Shown: positions 1 through 51,915 of the stretch, one piece after another | Layout: each line of letters opens with the position of its first letter | How positions within the stretch are numbered: the first letter of the stretch is position 1 | Assembly: GCA_029706075.1 (NCBI GenBank) | Contig: JAINUG010000005.1 | Coordinates: 6,809,001-6,873,000 of the forward strand | DNA length: 64,000 nucleotides | Direction of reading: 5' to 3' | From: Aldrovandia affinis | Taxonomy: Eukaryota; Chordata; Actinopteri; Notacanthiformes; Halosauridae | Notes under the pieces: model-generated | What the model saw: only the letters and a program-made list of their open reading frames with translations | What the model was told of the DNA's origin: nothing | Databases searched by the model: none | Program-made: the position numbers and the translations under genes

Positions 1-3000
1 ATGTAGTTACGATAGTGACCTACATGTGATGGGTTTACTGCTGTAACCATCAAGAGAGGTGTTCATGTGCGTGTGTGAAAGGGGTTTAATGAAAAAATTA
101 TATTTAGGTCACTGTACATAAAGAGCCACCCTTTGTGCATATCTGTTCTTCATTTTCAATAAAAATAAGAAATGTTCAATTATTGTACCATTAAAACTAC
201 ATTTTTGTATTTTTTTTTACAAATAAACAAATAATATCGCTCAGAATTAAAAATCCAGGCAGTGACACTTGCAAGTTGGTTTTAAAAATTAAACGTGGAG
301 ATCAGGCTGGCAATTCATTTCAAAGTGTCTCTTTTGGCAAGCATAGAAAATACTCTGTTTCCATGCAACCTGTTCTTTTGTCATGACTATGAGGGGAGTG
401 AGAGCTACCTGGAAATGTTATGGTGGTTTAGAATTCCTTGTCATTAAATGTTTTTTATTTTTATTTTTATATGTATTGTATTGACAATACATATATGTAC
501 AGCTCTCTCGAATGGGCAAAAATATATTTATGGGTGTGATATTTTCATATACAATAGAACTGCTTGTTCTCTGCATAGGAGTGTGAATGACGTTAGGAGG
601 AAGTAACATGGTTGTCATAACAGCGCTTTAGTTTGCTGCCGGTCGCTGCCATTTTGACTCTAAATAATTGCTCTTAACAATGGCTTTGTGTGTTGCAATG
701 ACTTCCAGTTTTCAGCATTGTTGAACCTTGCTAACACACAAGCTAATTTTTCAAATCATTCATTTTGAATGGAATTTCCACAATTTTAATAAAAGCCATG
801 GCACATTCAACTTTTGTCAGCGCATTTAAGTCGCATATTAGTCGCATATTAGCGCATTTCTAATTTGGTGAGAAACTAAAATGTTGTAAAAATAGGGTAG
901 AAAAAAATATGGAGGTGTGCAAAAATGCTAATAATTTTCACTAGTCTTTTTATTAAAAACTAACAACCAGATTTGTATCACATTTTGAGGATTACTTTGA
1001 AAAGTCTTGGTCCTTTGCCAAAACAAATTGCATCCATGTTGGTGGAACAGCGTAAAGAGGAGACTGTTCATTTATGTATTTTGAATGTAAACGTGCAACC
1101 ATTATTGCAGTGTTCAATAACAGCAACTTTACAGACCATGAATACTTAAAAGAAATAATGGTTCGAAATATGAAATTACCATAGGATATTTCTGAACACA
1201 TCCTGCTCATTGAGTGAAGGTGCTGAAGTTCAGTGAGCAGATTGTAAAATGGACTCGGGAGGAGGGAGTCACAAGTGAGAGTACCGTGGCCAGACAGGAG
1301 ATGATTAGCGCTAACCATAGAATTTGACACACTGCCCGGACCAATTTTAGCCTACCCATTCTGTGCCCCTTCAGATTCAAGTTACAGCGCCATTGTAATG
1401 TACAGTCGTATCCATAAATATTGGCACCCTTTCACGTTTATTAAAATAAAAAAAACTCACAATTTTCTCTAAAATAAGTTGAAATTGACAAAGGTATTTG
1501 GTCTCCACAATTCTTTATTTCACTGTTAATAGTACAGAACCTTTTTTGAAATGTTTTTGATTCAGAATTTAACATATCATTTTAAATAATAAAATAAACA
1601 GAAATAGCACTGACAAAATTATTGACACCCTAGATTAAATATTTGGTAGCACAGCCTTTGGAGAAATTAACTGCAGTCAAGCACTTCCTATAGCCATTAA
1701 TGAGATTCTTACACCTCTGTACTGGCAGTTTGGCCCACTGTCCTTTGCAAACTGGAGATTGAGTTCTCTCAGATTTGAAGGGTGCCTTCTCCCAACTGCT
1801 GTTTTCAGATCTGTCCACATGTGTTCAGTGGGATTTAGATCTGGACTCATTGCTGGCCACTTCAAACAGTCCAGCATTTTGTTTTTAACTTTTTTTGCAG
1901 TGTGTTTTGGGTCATTGTCCTGCTGGAAGACCTATGACCTTTGATCTTCTGTCTGAGCTCCTCAGACAATTCTCTACTTTTCTTTCTTTTCTCCATGCTC
2001 AGTGTGGTACACACATTGACACAAAACAGCAGAGTACTTTTCTCCATTAATACTGGTTGAATGAGTGATTATTAAATTGCAGGCACCTGTGACCTGAGTA
2101 CAATTACTAATTAAAGGAGAATCACCCGCTTGAAATCCAATTATGTCTTACAACTTCTAGAAGGTGCCAATAATATTGTCCAGGCCATTTTAGGATTTCT
2201 GTGTGGAATAAACTAAGATTCAGTATTTTCTTCAGCTTTTTGTTTTATTCCACTGCAAACCAAAGACATGCATATGTGGATACCAAGAGATGTTTTAATT
2301 TCAAAACATTTCTGGAAGAAATAGTGCATTATTTAAAAAAAAAAAAAAAAAAAAAAGCAAATATTTTCGGCCACGACTATGTAGTCTGCCGTTTTAACAT
2401 TTTAACTTCTAAAATGTACACATTTTTGGCACGTGCCCCCTCACTTTGAATGGGCATGATGCCACTGACCATTCAGCATTCATCACAACTTTGTCCACTA
2501 GTTAATTTAACCATTAATTGACTGTCAAGCCCATTTTTGTGCAACAGATTTTGTTATTATCAGTTCCATTATCAACTTATATGTAACTGGTGGAGTTCTG
2601 GGGTCTCTCGCTGTCTGTGGACAAGTTATTATTATTTTATTTTTTTGGCAGGCCTAGTTGGGTTGAATGGCCTGTTCTCATCAATAAACGCTTAATGTAT
2701 TAATGGCTTAATGTCTTAATGAATGGCCAATGATAGTGAACTGAATGTCCCCTTTGAAAAGAAGGAGTTACCAGTGTGCCTGTATCTGGAATAATTTGTG
2801 TTAAAATAAACAAATTGTATTAATTACAAACCATATTAACGTTTAAGTGTGTAGGGAAAATTAATGGCTACTAAATTCTTACCGTCTGAATGTTTAAACG
2901 GCAAACGATTAACACCCTTAGTTAGTGCATTTGTTGTGGGAAAACATAAAGGAGAATAGAATATGAGTTTGTGCTTTCATGGCCATGTCCAGTGGGGCTT

Positions 3001-4590
3001 TGTGGGATCTCTCTCCTTCTGTGGAAGTACTATTGGAGGGTTGTGGTGAGGATCATGCTCGTCAAAATGGGGCCACCAGCTGGTCACCCCCTGCTCAATT
3101 AGACACATCTCTCACTATGTCTCTCTTACTAACTTGTATTAATCTCTGCAGGTTGTAGAGTCTAATAACATGGTGAGGTGTGCATTGCTGCCAAAAAGCC
3201 CTATGTATTCCCTTTGTTTTTGTATATTGTAATTTATAATTCTACATGAATACATTTCAAACGTTCTGTTTGTGGAGTGACGGGTTTGTTTTTGTGTCCA
3301 TCACAGAAACCGAAGAGCTTGTCTGCCCTGTGGCAGCTCATGTTGAACTGATGTGAACTGAAGGATGTCCAAAAGAGTTTAAAAGTCAGAGCGTTAATGC
3401 TATTTCCAGCACGTTCACACAAAAACCGCGCCTGAGTAATCACTGTAATGATGAATGGGTGACCTTCAGCTCTCTCTAGTCTTGAGCCACAGTGTGCCTA
3501 TCAATTGAGCAGCTGTGTTTGGCCCATTATGTACACATTTGTAAATGCGCCAACAAAATTAATTGAAACCATATACCATATAGCTAATGATGCTAATAAT
3601 GCTAATGAAAAGGTAAAATTAAACCACAATCAGACATTCCATTGAATCTCTCCCTGTTCGGCAGATGTGCGTCCAGTTCCAGCCATCACCCCCTTTTAAT
3701 ACTCATTAAAAGAATCTCACTCTGGGCACACTCTTGTTCTTTGTGTGAATGTCCGTTTCTGGCAATATACTCCTAATTAATGGTGCTTCGTCTCCCCCCA
3801 CACCCACCCTTTCCAAACGGGGATGTTTCACACTACATTACCTCCCTGATACACATGGCTGCCCAAAGTATCCACCCCTTCATATCCACATGTCGATTAT
3901 TTGTTTTCCAATGTAACAAAGGGCGAGGAAAAGCAATTTGAATCATTTGACTGACAATGTGACATAGATCATTTTGTGTGATTGTGCCATTGGACTCTCC
4001 GGGGGTTGGTTTCTGTTTCGGGAGGAAAGGTGGAAATTTGTGAAAATGCAGAGGCTGTAAATGGATGCAAGGGATGTAATAATTACTGCATCGTTTTTTT
4101 TCCCCCCACCCTGAAGTTGCATCTACTTTTCTTATTGGTTCCATAATGAAAATTGATGTAATGATTGATGAGCACAGGAAAGGAAAATGACTATGTCCTT
4201 AAAACTCCTACTCCACACTTTAATATCAGGTGTCCTTTTTTCTGTCTTGTGTTTGTAAAAAATTTTGTTAGTGGTCTAGGGGGGGAGCTGTATTAGGTTT
4301 TTGAAGGGAAACTGACAAAGACATTACTTCTGCCTGTACAGAGGCACCGAAGCTTAATAGTTCAGGCGATTCAAGTCCTAAACAAACCACAGTTTCCAGG
4401 AGACGAGCCCATGAATGGCCATGGTTACCTGTAATGGAGGATTTCTCACTGAGGGTTGCTGGTTCCGTACTGATTCCTCGTACGAGCGCACGTAGAAAGA
4501 ATTAACTCGCAGTCGTCACCAGTCACGTGTCTGGAACAGAAGAGTCTCTGTACTGGATCCCTGACCTGTGGCGTGTATTGTGTTGGACAG
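1..4590. other. Presumed UBR3 intron upstream of exon a
   Basis: AT-rich. No exon was recognised. It contains a Tc1 relic at 1403-2381. The rest (for example 2400-4500) shows only short chance reading frames. The stretch at 3530-3620, with several TAAT-type homeodomain-like sites, is the only part that looks possibly constrained. Confidence 0.6.
1403..2381 (-). mobile_element. Tc1/mariner relic, internally deleted
   Basis: TA dinucleotides flank both ends, and the inverted ends are degraded (CAGTCGTATCC left; GGCCACGACTATG right). On the minus strand the transposase start MEKRKKSRELSEELRQKI (near 1990) is joined after a large deletion to its C-terminal part (WPAMSPDLNPTEHMW, near 1830) with frameshifts. 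The middle, with the first two catalytic aspartates, is missing or disrupted, so it is not functional. A poly-A run of about 24 bases lies at 2334-2357. Confidence 0.85.
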
Positions 4591-43662
<39,072 letters not shown>

Positions 43663-43680
43663 CATATCCTTCTGCCCACA

Positions 43681-43793
43681 AATCCCCCATGCTGGGTTAT
43701 ATGTCAGTCCCACGGGAACCTCCCATGCTGGTTTATATGTCGGCCCCACGGGAATCCCCCATGCTGGTTTATATGTTGGCCCCACGGGAATCC
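43681..43793 (+). repeat. 36-bp tandem repeat in the UBR3 3' UTR, three copies
   Basis: Units at 43681, 43717 and 43753 share CCCATGCTGG, TTATATGT and CCCCACGGGAA with a few differences. A partial fourth unit starts at 43789. The array begins 18 bases past the stop. Because 36 is a multiple of three it creates repetitive reading frames on both strands, which are not genes. Confidence 0.9.
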
Positions 43794-44561
43794 TTTGGCA
43801 ATGTGGTATGCGATGTATTGCTGAGGTCCATGTGAAATTTGGTGTACAATCATGCCTGAAGACTAACAGTGTGTTTCATGAATATATCATTTAAGTGTAT
43901 ATTTCAAAATGGGAGAGACAAGGATCGAGAAACTGAACGCGAAAGCACAACCCATCCAAAGGCTAGCTTGAAAAGGCATTTTTTGATAAGGAGAAACGTC
44001 ACGTCACTCAATGTTGCTCTGGAGTTAATACTTGAAAACCAGAGTCCACCCCCTACCCCTACCAATACGTGTCCCTTGAGGATTTCATTAAGCAGTCAGA
44101 ATGTCAGATCAGCAGCTATGCTATTAGAATTTTTACAGGTGACCACATTTTTCCCAATGGTATTCATCAGCTTTAGAATATCTTGGAAGTGCATGGGTCC
44201 TGATTATCTACATGAAGATTAAACTTGCATAATAGTAACAATATTAACAAAAAGGATAAGCCCCTTCGATAAATATGCAAATTTTTTGGTCACCACGTAA
44301 AAATTGCCACGCATCCCTTTTATTTGATAGTTGCTGTTTACTTCCCCAGATTTTGTCTGTAGATTGTATAGTGCTGTACTCGTGAGGTGTGTTTCAGAAG
44401 TGTGTTTGTAGACAAGTAATGATAGGCAATACAGTTCCCACTCATAAGTGCAGAGTCCATTGAAAAGCTCCACCACAAGGTCTAGAATTCATCCTCAGGA
44501 AATTTTTGCTGTAGATTAAAAAATGTTAATACTTACGCCATGCTGCTATCCATTGTAAAAC

Positions 44562-44567
44562 AATAAA
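44562..44567 (+). promoter_or_regulatory. Candidate poly(A) signal AATAAA, proximal
   Basis: First canonical hexamer after the UBR3 stop. A T-rich stretch follows within 30 bases. An ATTAAA variant is at 44219. Confidence 0.35.
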
Positions 44568-45019
44568 AAATATATATTTTACATTTGTAAAGATAATTTT
44601 TCTCTCTCTGAAAATGAGTTTAGCTAATGGTAAAAACCTTGGTGTTGATGGTAGATGATTGGCAGCGATCATTTTGGGTTGATAGGCCAGTTGCAGCCCT
44701 GGTTGTTGTAAAGCGAGCCCTGGTGGGGTGCAGTCTTGGACACATTCTCCGTGCCCAAACTGTTCTCATCTCTGATGTGTATATTATCATATGCAGAACT
44801 GTAAACCCAGATTTCTTAAAGGGGTGTATGTAGGACCACCTCGGAAACCCATGTGGACTTGAAATTGTACACAATTTGCGCATTCATCTGACATGATTAA
44901 TTTATGCCTCCAATAAGCCTTGCCCGAACCTTGCATAGAGAGGCTGTTTTTATACAGTTTAATATTGTTGAGCATGCATTTTGTTATATTGAATGTTTTA
45001 CTGAGCATTGCGTTATAAA

Positions 45020-45025
45020 AATAAA
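45020..45025 (+). promoter_or_regulatory. Candidate poly(A) signal AATAAA, middle
   Basis: Canonical hexamer about 1.36 kb past the stop. No strong GT-rich element was noted downstream. Confidence 0.2.
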
Positions 45026-46709
45026 TCAAAGCTCTGAATGATGGAAAATTGGGCTTTATCTTAACATTACCTACTGTCATTACGAATGAGGCCTTCATGC
45101 ACAAATACAAATGGATCAATATCAATCCAAGCTTCCCTCATTTCTTAAAATGACTAAATTATATTATGATGCACTTGTGAAAATTAATAAGAATCAATCT
45201 TCAAGAACCACATTTTCCAATGAACAGATATAAATCGATTTATTTATTAATGTACAATTTCACGTCCACACAGGTTTCCGAGGTGGTCATGCGTATCTGG
45301 GATTACTATTTTGCGTACGATAATATATGCATCAGGGATGGGAACCGGTTGTCCTGTCAGACCCACTGAGTCCATTTCAGAGGTAGAGGGCTGGTTTCTG
45401 TGTTGAAGTAATGAAATTCAATGTGATTCAACACTTTATTTCCATATATAGTGCAGAGATGGTATGTTTAAATCCAGTGCATTTTTCGGGAAGTGCATCA
45501 CGTAAATTAATTTTGGAAATTGGAATTGCTTTAGCTTTAGTTTTCCATGATAACTCCTGGGTTAGATATTAGACCATCACTTGAACTGTTTTTGAAAGTG
45601 TTTATAGCTCACCGTTCTCTTTTGCTTCCATGGGTTTACAAGCTTCACTCCTAATCCACTATCCACGTAAACCCATTTATCCAGCTTAGTGGTCATTTTA
45701 ACCGCCATCTGAGCACTATTGATTCTATTTTTAAAATATTCTAATTTAGTAGTCATTTTAACTTGCTTGTTCCAACTCTAGGAATTGTTTATGATTATAA
45801 ATTAACATCTCTTCACCACCAGAAGAATTCCATTGGGTTTTGTATTTAGTGAACATAGCCTTAACCTGCATGTTGAAAAAATGGCCAGGCAATCCACGTG
45901 GTCTTTAAGGCCTATTATATTTTATATATCTGAAAACCCAAATCTGTTTATTCAAATTATTTTTTTCCTCAGTTTTATGGGTTGCTCTTGTGAGATGGCA
46001 TTCTTTTAGCAAGGCGGATTTAAAAGTGTGGGTTGAACACCATGTATGGGTCCTAAACCATTCCAGATGGGTTCCCAAACAGGGATTAAATTTACAATAA
46101 ATTAATACTTAAAAATAGCATAACCTAAGCACACATCTAATAAAATATCCATTGCGTATGTGGTGGTGATACTTTTTGAGTTCTGCATATTTAATACAGC
46201 TTGAACAGTTTAAATTTGTCATTTTGAAGTAAGTAACTGCAAGTGTTTTAACCCATTGTGCCTGAATTCATCTTCACTTTTAAAAGGAGTGATACATTAT
46301 TTTAGGCCTCTTGTTTTAGTCTTGGGCTGAATGCTTGAGAATCCCCAAGTCTGGCCAATGTCATGACCTCATCAAGAGAGGAGGGAGCTTTTAGTGGAAG
46401 AAAAAAAGACACTTGAATTTTCTCTTCAATTTATGCATGCTGCTCATCTGTTTACTATTCAATTTGTCTTCTGAATTACCTTTTTTTCTTTTCTTTTTTG
46501 CAATCCCCATTTTGTATTGAACATTCACACAGAAACCCTCTGAGTGATGGGTGTACATTGTAATTGAAAGCTTGAGTGTTTATTTCTGTGTCCCCCTGTA
46601 TGAATGAACAATAACAATACAGTACATTACTGTAGGTGCTGACTCAAACTTTCTGATTGGCTTCAGAAAGTGTGATTTAGACATTTTAAAGCAAAATGTA
46701 ACATATGTG

Positions 46710-46715
46710 AATAAA
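46710..46715 (+). promoter_or_regulatory. Candidate poly(A) signal AATAAA, distal
   Basis: The hexamer is followed 20-45 bases later by GT/T-rich sequence (AATGTGTATACTGG, then TTTCTTTTGTCC). This is the best-looking cleavage context among the candidates. Confidence 0.4.
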
Positions 46716-46730
46716 ATATAGACACTGTCA

Positions 46731-49700
46731 CCAATGTGTATACTGGTTTCTTTTGTCCTTTGAAATGAAATGGTTTGAAAATTGATTTTCCTTTTGTTTT
46801 TTGATAACTAGACTATGTTTTTGAAAATATAAAATGCTCTTACAAAATGCTCAATTTTTAAGTCTTCAAATGATAATGTAGTGTATTAAATGCCATGATA
46901 TTAAAATAGCTAGAATGTTATTTATAAAGAACCAAGACAATGTCCATGTATTCTCCAGTTGAATTATAAGCCCCTATCCTCCTTTTCTATGCACTTAATG
47001 ACAGGTAATTGATTGGAAATGAGGCCACCTAATGCTCGCTGTGTCTGCTTTAGCCATTTAATATAATTTCTCCTTGTTATCTGTGCAGTCTGTCAAAATT
47101 GAGGCAAGCTCCATGGAAACCTTATAACCAGTCTTTTTAGTACCCTGCACACATCCCATCTTCCATTTTACAGCTGTTCAGTACGTGCTACAGATAGGAG
47201 GAGAAACGCAACTGTCAAAAGAAAGAATATATCCATATGGTTATCTTGGTACATGCCAAGTTTGTGTGCGTGCTTGCCTGAGGTTTTACATTTTTTGCAC
47301 GGTTGTCAGTGTCATAACCATTTTCATCTGACCCGTTTTGAGTGACCTGTCCGTTGTCCACTGTTTTCCTGCTCAAAGCTGTACAGCATGTGGACGGGTT
47401 TATATCTGTGTTCACTATGACTGACTGCACTCAACACTAATCAGCCCCTGGCCATCAAGACACTATTGTACTATAAAGATTCTTAGACACAAATTGCACA
47501 ATGGCACTAACATTGCATTAAAGCAGAGATGCTCCTTCAATTATGGGAATTAGAAGATGTAGGAGAAACTGATGTGAAACATTCCAACTGAAATTCAGGA
47601 TTCAGATGTAGCCAGAACTGCAGTTGATTTTGTTGTTTAAAGAAATATCCAGTATAATCACCTAAATATAATTCGCTTGCATTGTCAGCAAGTCACTTCC
47701 TGTTAGTGTATAATGATATCACATTATTTTGGTGCGATAGTGGTGGTGTATTAATAGACATGCCAGTCAAAAGCCTGTATCTGGAAAATAAGGTAGCAAG
47801 ATAAATGAGAAGACAACCTTCTATCTGATACATCTGCATCATGCCATTAAAATACGCTTGTGTAATCACTGGGGAGAGATATTGAAATCGGCTTGATTGC
47901 AGCAGTCCGTCATGGTAAAGCCAACAGACCCCAATGATCCAGATGCATCTTGGTGCACTGATTCAAGGTGACATTTTCACCGTCCCTATGTTTGAGCTTA
48001 TTTTTAGATCCATCTGTTGCAGAATTGCATTTGGGGAATACTGGCTGTGGTAGTGATAGACTGATAGATGTAGTGCAGGTTCCTGGTTAAGAGTGCAGTA
48101 AAATAAGCAGAAGCTATGAAGCGAGTGATGTATTATAGTCAAATGCACTGGTTGTTGGCCATATTTACAGCACAGTGCTGGATATGATTATAGTGGGTCA
48201 TGTGTCACTCAGTCCTCTGTCTCCAGGCATTCTGTCTCAGGCCTTGAGAGCCAACATGCAGCACCAGATAACACTGTCCTTGGACTGTAAGGTTATTTCC
48301 AGTCTTGTGGTTTTACTGTATAACACATGGGTAAAATCTGAAAGAAATTACAGAAACCAGAAAAGGGAGTAGCTCCATCTTAATGCAATATGAATGGTAA
48401 TGTAGATACCCTATGTTATTAAAGGTATTTGGAAATGCCATATTCTGCTGTCAGCTCTGATTAATTTAATTACTACCACTAGAGGGTCTCATTAAGGCAT
48501 TTACTTGAAAATCAGATCTGTATTGTATTAGGTTGTTATGAGGGTAATGTGTGAGGGTCACACAGAAATGAAGATCAAGCCTGGGCGTCCCTTCAACAAA
48601 CAGTGATTCGAACAAGCTGAGAATGTGTGAAAATATGAAGGGTCATGTGCATGTTCTGGAGAAAAGGTTGGCATCATTTGAAGGCTGAATCCTTCTTTCC
48701 ACACTGAGGGCTCTGCTTTATCTTTGGTCTGGCAGATGCACAGACCAGGGATAAAACCTCATTTTCTCATTGACACAATTGCTCAGCGGGAAATCAACAA
48801 GTTCTAATTGCAATGACAATGAAGTATGGAATACATGTGCATGCATGCTGTGAGTCGGTATTGCACTTTAATTTGCTGTGTCATTTTGCATACTGCTACC
48901 AAGTATATATTTTACTTCAAACATATGTATATAAAAACGTCAAAAACATCTATGGACTTGTCTGAACTACACTTCTGTCACCATTAATGACGGAAGTGTA
49001 ACACCGACGGTTGAGGAAGATCATTTACAATAAAATAGTTTCAAGTGAGAATTTACATTTTTATGTGACTTGACAGCTTATGATTTGCATAGCTTTTCAA
49101 TACAGTTGCAATTCTTAGTGTAACGGTTTATAATATATAAATAAAACCAAAAGCATTTCAACCCCCAAAGGTCGTATTTGATAGAATCTTTCTTTAGACT
49201 GTATTTTCTCTCTGTCTTATTCGAATTGCCATTGGTAAAAATTGTTATGCTGGAAAATGTGCAAATGCAACTAGAAAAAGTTCCTCGGTTCTGAATGAAT
49301 AGACAGCAGTGCCCCAGGGAAACAACATTAACAATGCATCGCTGCAAAACCTCAGAAATCAAATATGCAGTAAATATATTTGTGCACTGGAGGGAAAGCG
49401 GGCTGAAGTTATTAAGACAATGAACGCTGTTCAGACCACACGACCAATACAAAAATACCCTATTTTTCTCGCATCATAACCAATTAGTGTGAGTCGCGAG
49501 ACATGCAGAAAACAGAGAGAGAGGAAAATCTAGTTAACTGCAAGGATGAATTGAGTTTTGAGATGGAAGTCATATAAACCGTAAATGTGCAGCAAACTCA
49601 CTTTTGGTAACATACTTCAGGTGTCCACGTTTACATTCACAAATTTGACCAAATTATGTATTTACCTTGGTAAGAAAATACATATTTGTAGCATAAAGGT

Positions 49701-51915
49701 TTATGATCCGTCTTGTTTGCTGTGAATTTAATAGCTTCATTCTTATTTCAGTCGTCCACACTATCATGTAATTTAATAGAGAATAAGGGGTTAAGCTATT
49801 CGTCATTAGTGCGGTGGGCATCGTCTTGAATATATGTACTTTTATATTGCAACTGATATAGCCAAATATATGTGTTTATGGATTCCGGAACCTGCCTACT
49901 GTTTGTTTTAAATTGGAATGTATCATTTGTATAACATAAAAGTTCAGGAAATGCTCGTATACTGCTTTCTTGCAGTTTTCACTATCTATTTGCCGCTGAA
50001 GGCAAATAATACGTACAGGACGTTGTGCGTATATACTAGAAGACTTGTTTGTTTCAGAAAGTGCCCAAGGGAATAGCACACCATGCAAGGTGTGCGTTAC
50101 GTCTTGACAATACCACTGCACGCGCTTGTGCTTATCAAGTTCTAGTTAATAATTAAACCCATGACGGATGTTTTAGGTACAATAGAAACCAAGAAAATCA
50201 GTTTGTGTTTGCAAAAACAGCGATGGAAGGTAAGATTCTCTGATCACCCAGTCTTAGGTTGATATTATTTGGTTTTGTTTCGTACATGACTCATTTTTAG
50301 AATAATACCTGTGAGGCAAGTGGCCTTTCTTTCCTAAAGCAAAGGAGATTCGTTTCTGGCAGGTGATCATGCTACCATTCCCGAACATCTGATCTACTGT
50401 ATGGAGAAGACTTGTACTCACTGTTCTGTGCGTTGTGTGCGTGCCACATGTTACGCAGCCAGCACTCCTACAGCTTGCCATAAATTAGTTTATTTCATTG
50501 CAGGGAATACGAAAGGACATTCAGATGCGACAAAGAAAGGGTAAGATCAATCGATATCAACCCAGAAGCTTTCAATAAAACATTAAAAATTGCAGTAGAA
50601 AATGAAACATTGTTTTCCTGATACAGGCTAGCAGCCTACGGGTAATGAAATACAACAAATTAATGGGCATAGTCTAAAAGCATGGTTGTTTTAAGTTTTA
50701 TTTATTTTTTGTTTTGAAATCAATACTGTTTTGGTGTTAGGTTGGGATAGTCATATACACTGAAGTATGCATTTGCACCATGTTCCGCATTGAATGCTGT
50801 TCTTTACAAGGAGTTCTAATAGTAAAAAGAGGTCTGGTAGTGAAAGAGATATTTTGTTTATATGCAATTATACTTCTGTAGTCTTTCCACAAAAGAGAAC
50901 ACCACACCAACATCTGCCATGCCAGGCAGTTCATCCTGGCACTCAGCTGCATGGTAAAGTGTTCTCCATTCATCAGAACACAACTAAATCACATTCAGAT
51001 CTCAATATATGATAATACAATACAAGACATACAATGCTTAAACCACATCTTTCTAAACTAGTTAGCAACCTAGTAGGTGGTAAACCTAGATATGCAGCAC
51101 CCAAAATTAATTTGCCCTGAGTGGTTTTTCTCACTCATTCAGCTGAATGAAGTACATTTATAGATTTGTAATGACAGTACTAGACTGGTTATCCGATTAA
51201 TATACCAGCTGGGTAACTGTTGAGGCCTGCAATAGTCCTCCAAACCTGAATGATAGAAGCTGTCAGGGTTCCAGAACATCAGATAAATTGTGCATCCATT
51301 TATTATTCTTGTTATTATTTACATAAGATGGAATATTGTTTCCGATATAGGTATACAATATCTTTTTATCAAATGACATAGCTGTTGCCTACTGAACCTG
51401 GGAATTACCCACCCCATGGTAATGTACTTTAATGACAGCATAGCCGTTGACAAGCGTATCTTATGAGTTTGAGCCATGGCACATTATTTCATTCAAACGT
51501 GGATTCAATTAAGACAAAACCTCTTACATTTGTATTTATTCTTAAGCATGATTACAAATGTACTCTGCAGTACATATTTTTCATTGCTTGTCTTTAGATA
51601 ATAAGCAAAAAAAAATTTGTGAGGAAATGTATTGGAAGATTTTCTTCTCTGTTAGAGCAGTATAGTAGTATAGCAAGTCAACCTGCTCCAATGGAACAGC
51701 TGCAAAGTTGGAGAGGAAAAAGGGTGTCCTAAATTGTGGAAATTATATACTCTGTAGAATAACCCCAATCTCTTACTTGGTATTGTGTTGGAATTAAGTT
51801 ATTTTGGAACTTTGACGAGTGCCAAACTATTCATAATAAAAACAAATCTAGGTGCATTACAGTAGATGATTAATTGTATTGTTATATTCACTCCATTCTC
51901 TGTGGAGGAGACATA
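46731..51915. other. Intergenic region downstream of UBR3
   Basis: AT-rich with few recognisable repeats. 46990-47090 looks like possible conserved noncoding DNA (TAATTGATT and other homeodomain-type sites). An imperfect hairpin is at 48969-48999. Exon-like segments occur at 50223-50229 and 50504-50540. No gene is established. Confidence 0.5.

Larger units (their letters stand above)
43663..46730 (+). other. ubr3: UBR3 3' untranslated region (extent inferred)
   Basis: AT-rich noncoding DNA after the stop codon. It contains a 36-bp triplicated repeat at its start and no convincing reading frame. The 3' end is inferred from poly(A) hexamers; candidates lie at 44562, 45020, 46096, 46139 and 46710. 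A UTR of 1-3 kb would be ordinary for a vertebrate gene of this size. Confidence 0.5.

Noticed and set aside
48230..48292. Exon-like segment after TCTGTCTCCAG (GILSQALRANMQHQITLS)
   Set aside because: A reasonable acceptor but a weak donor (AAG|GTTATT), no partner exon in phase and no recognisable protein.
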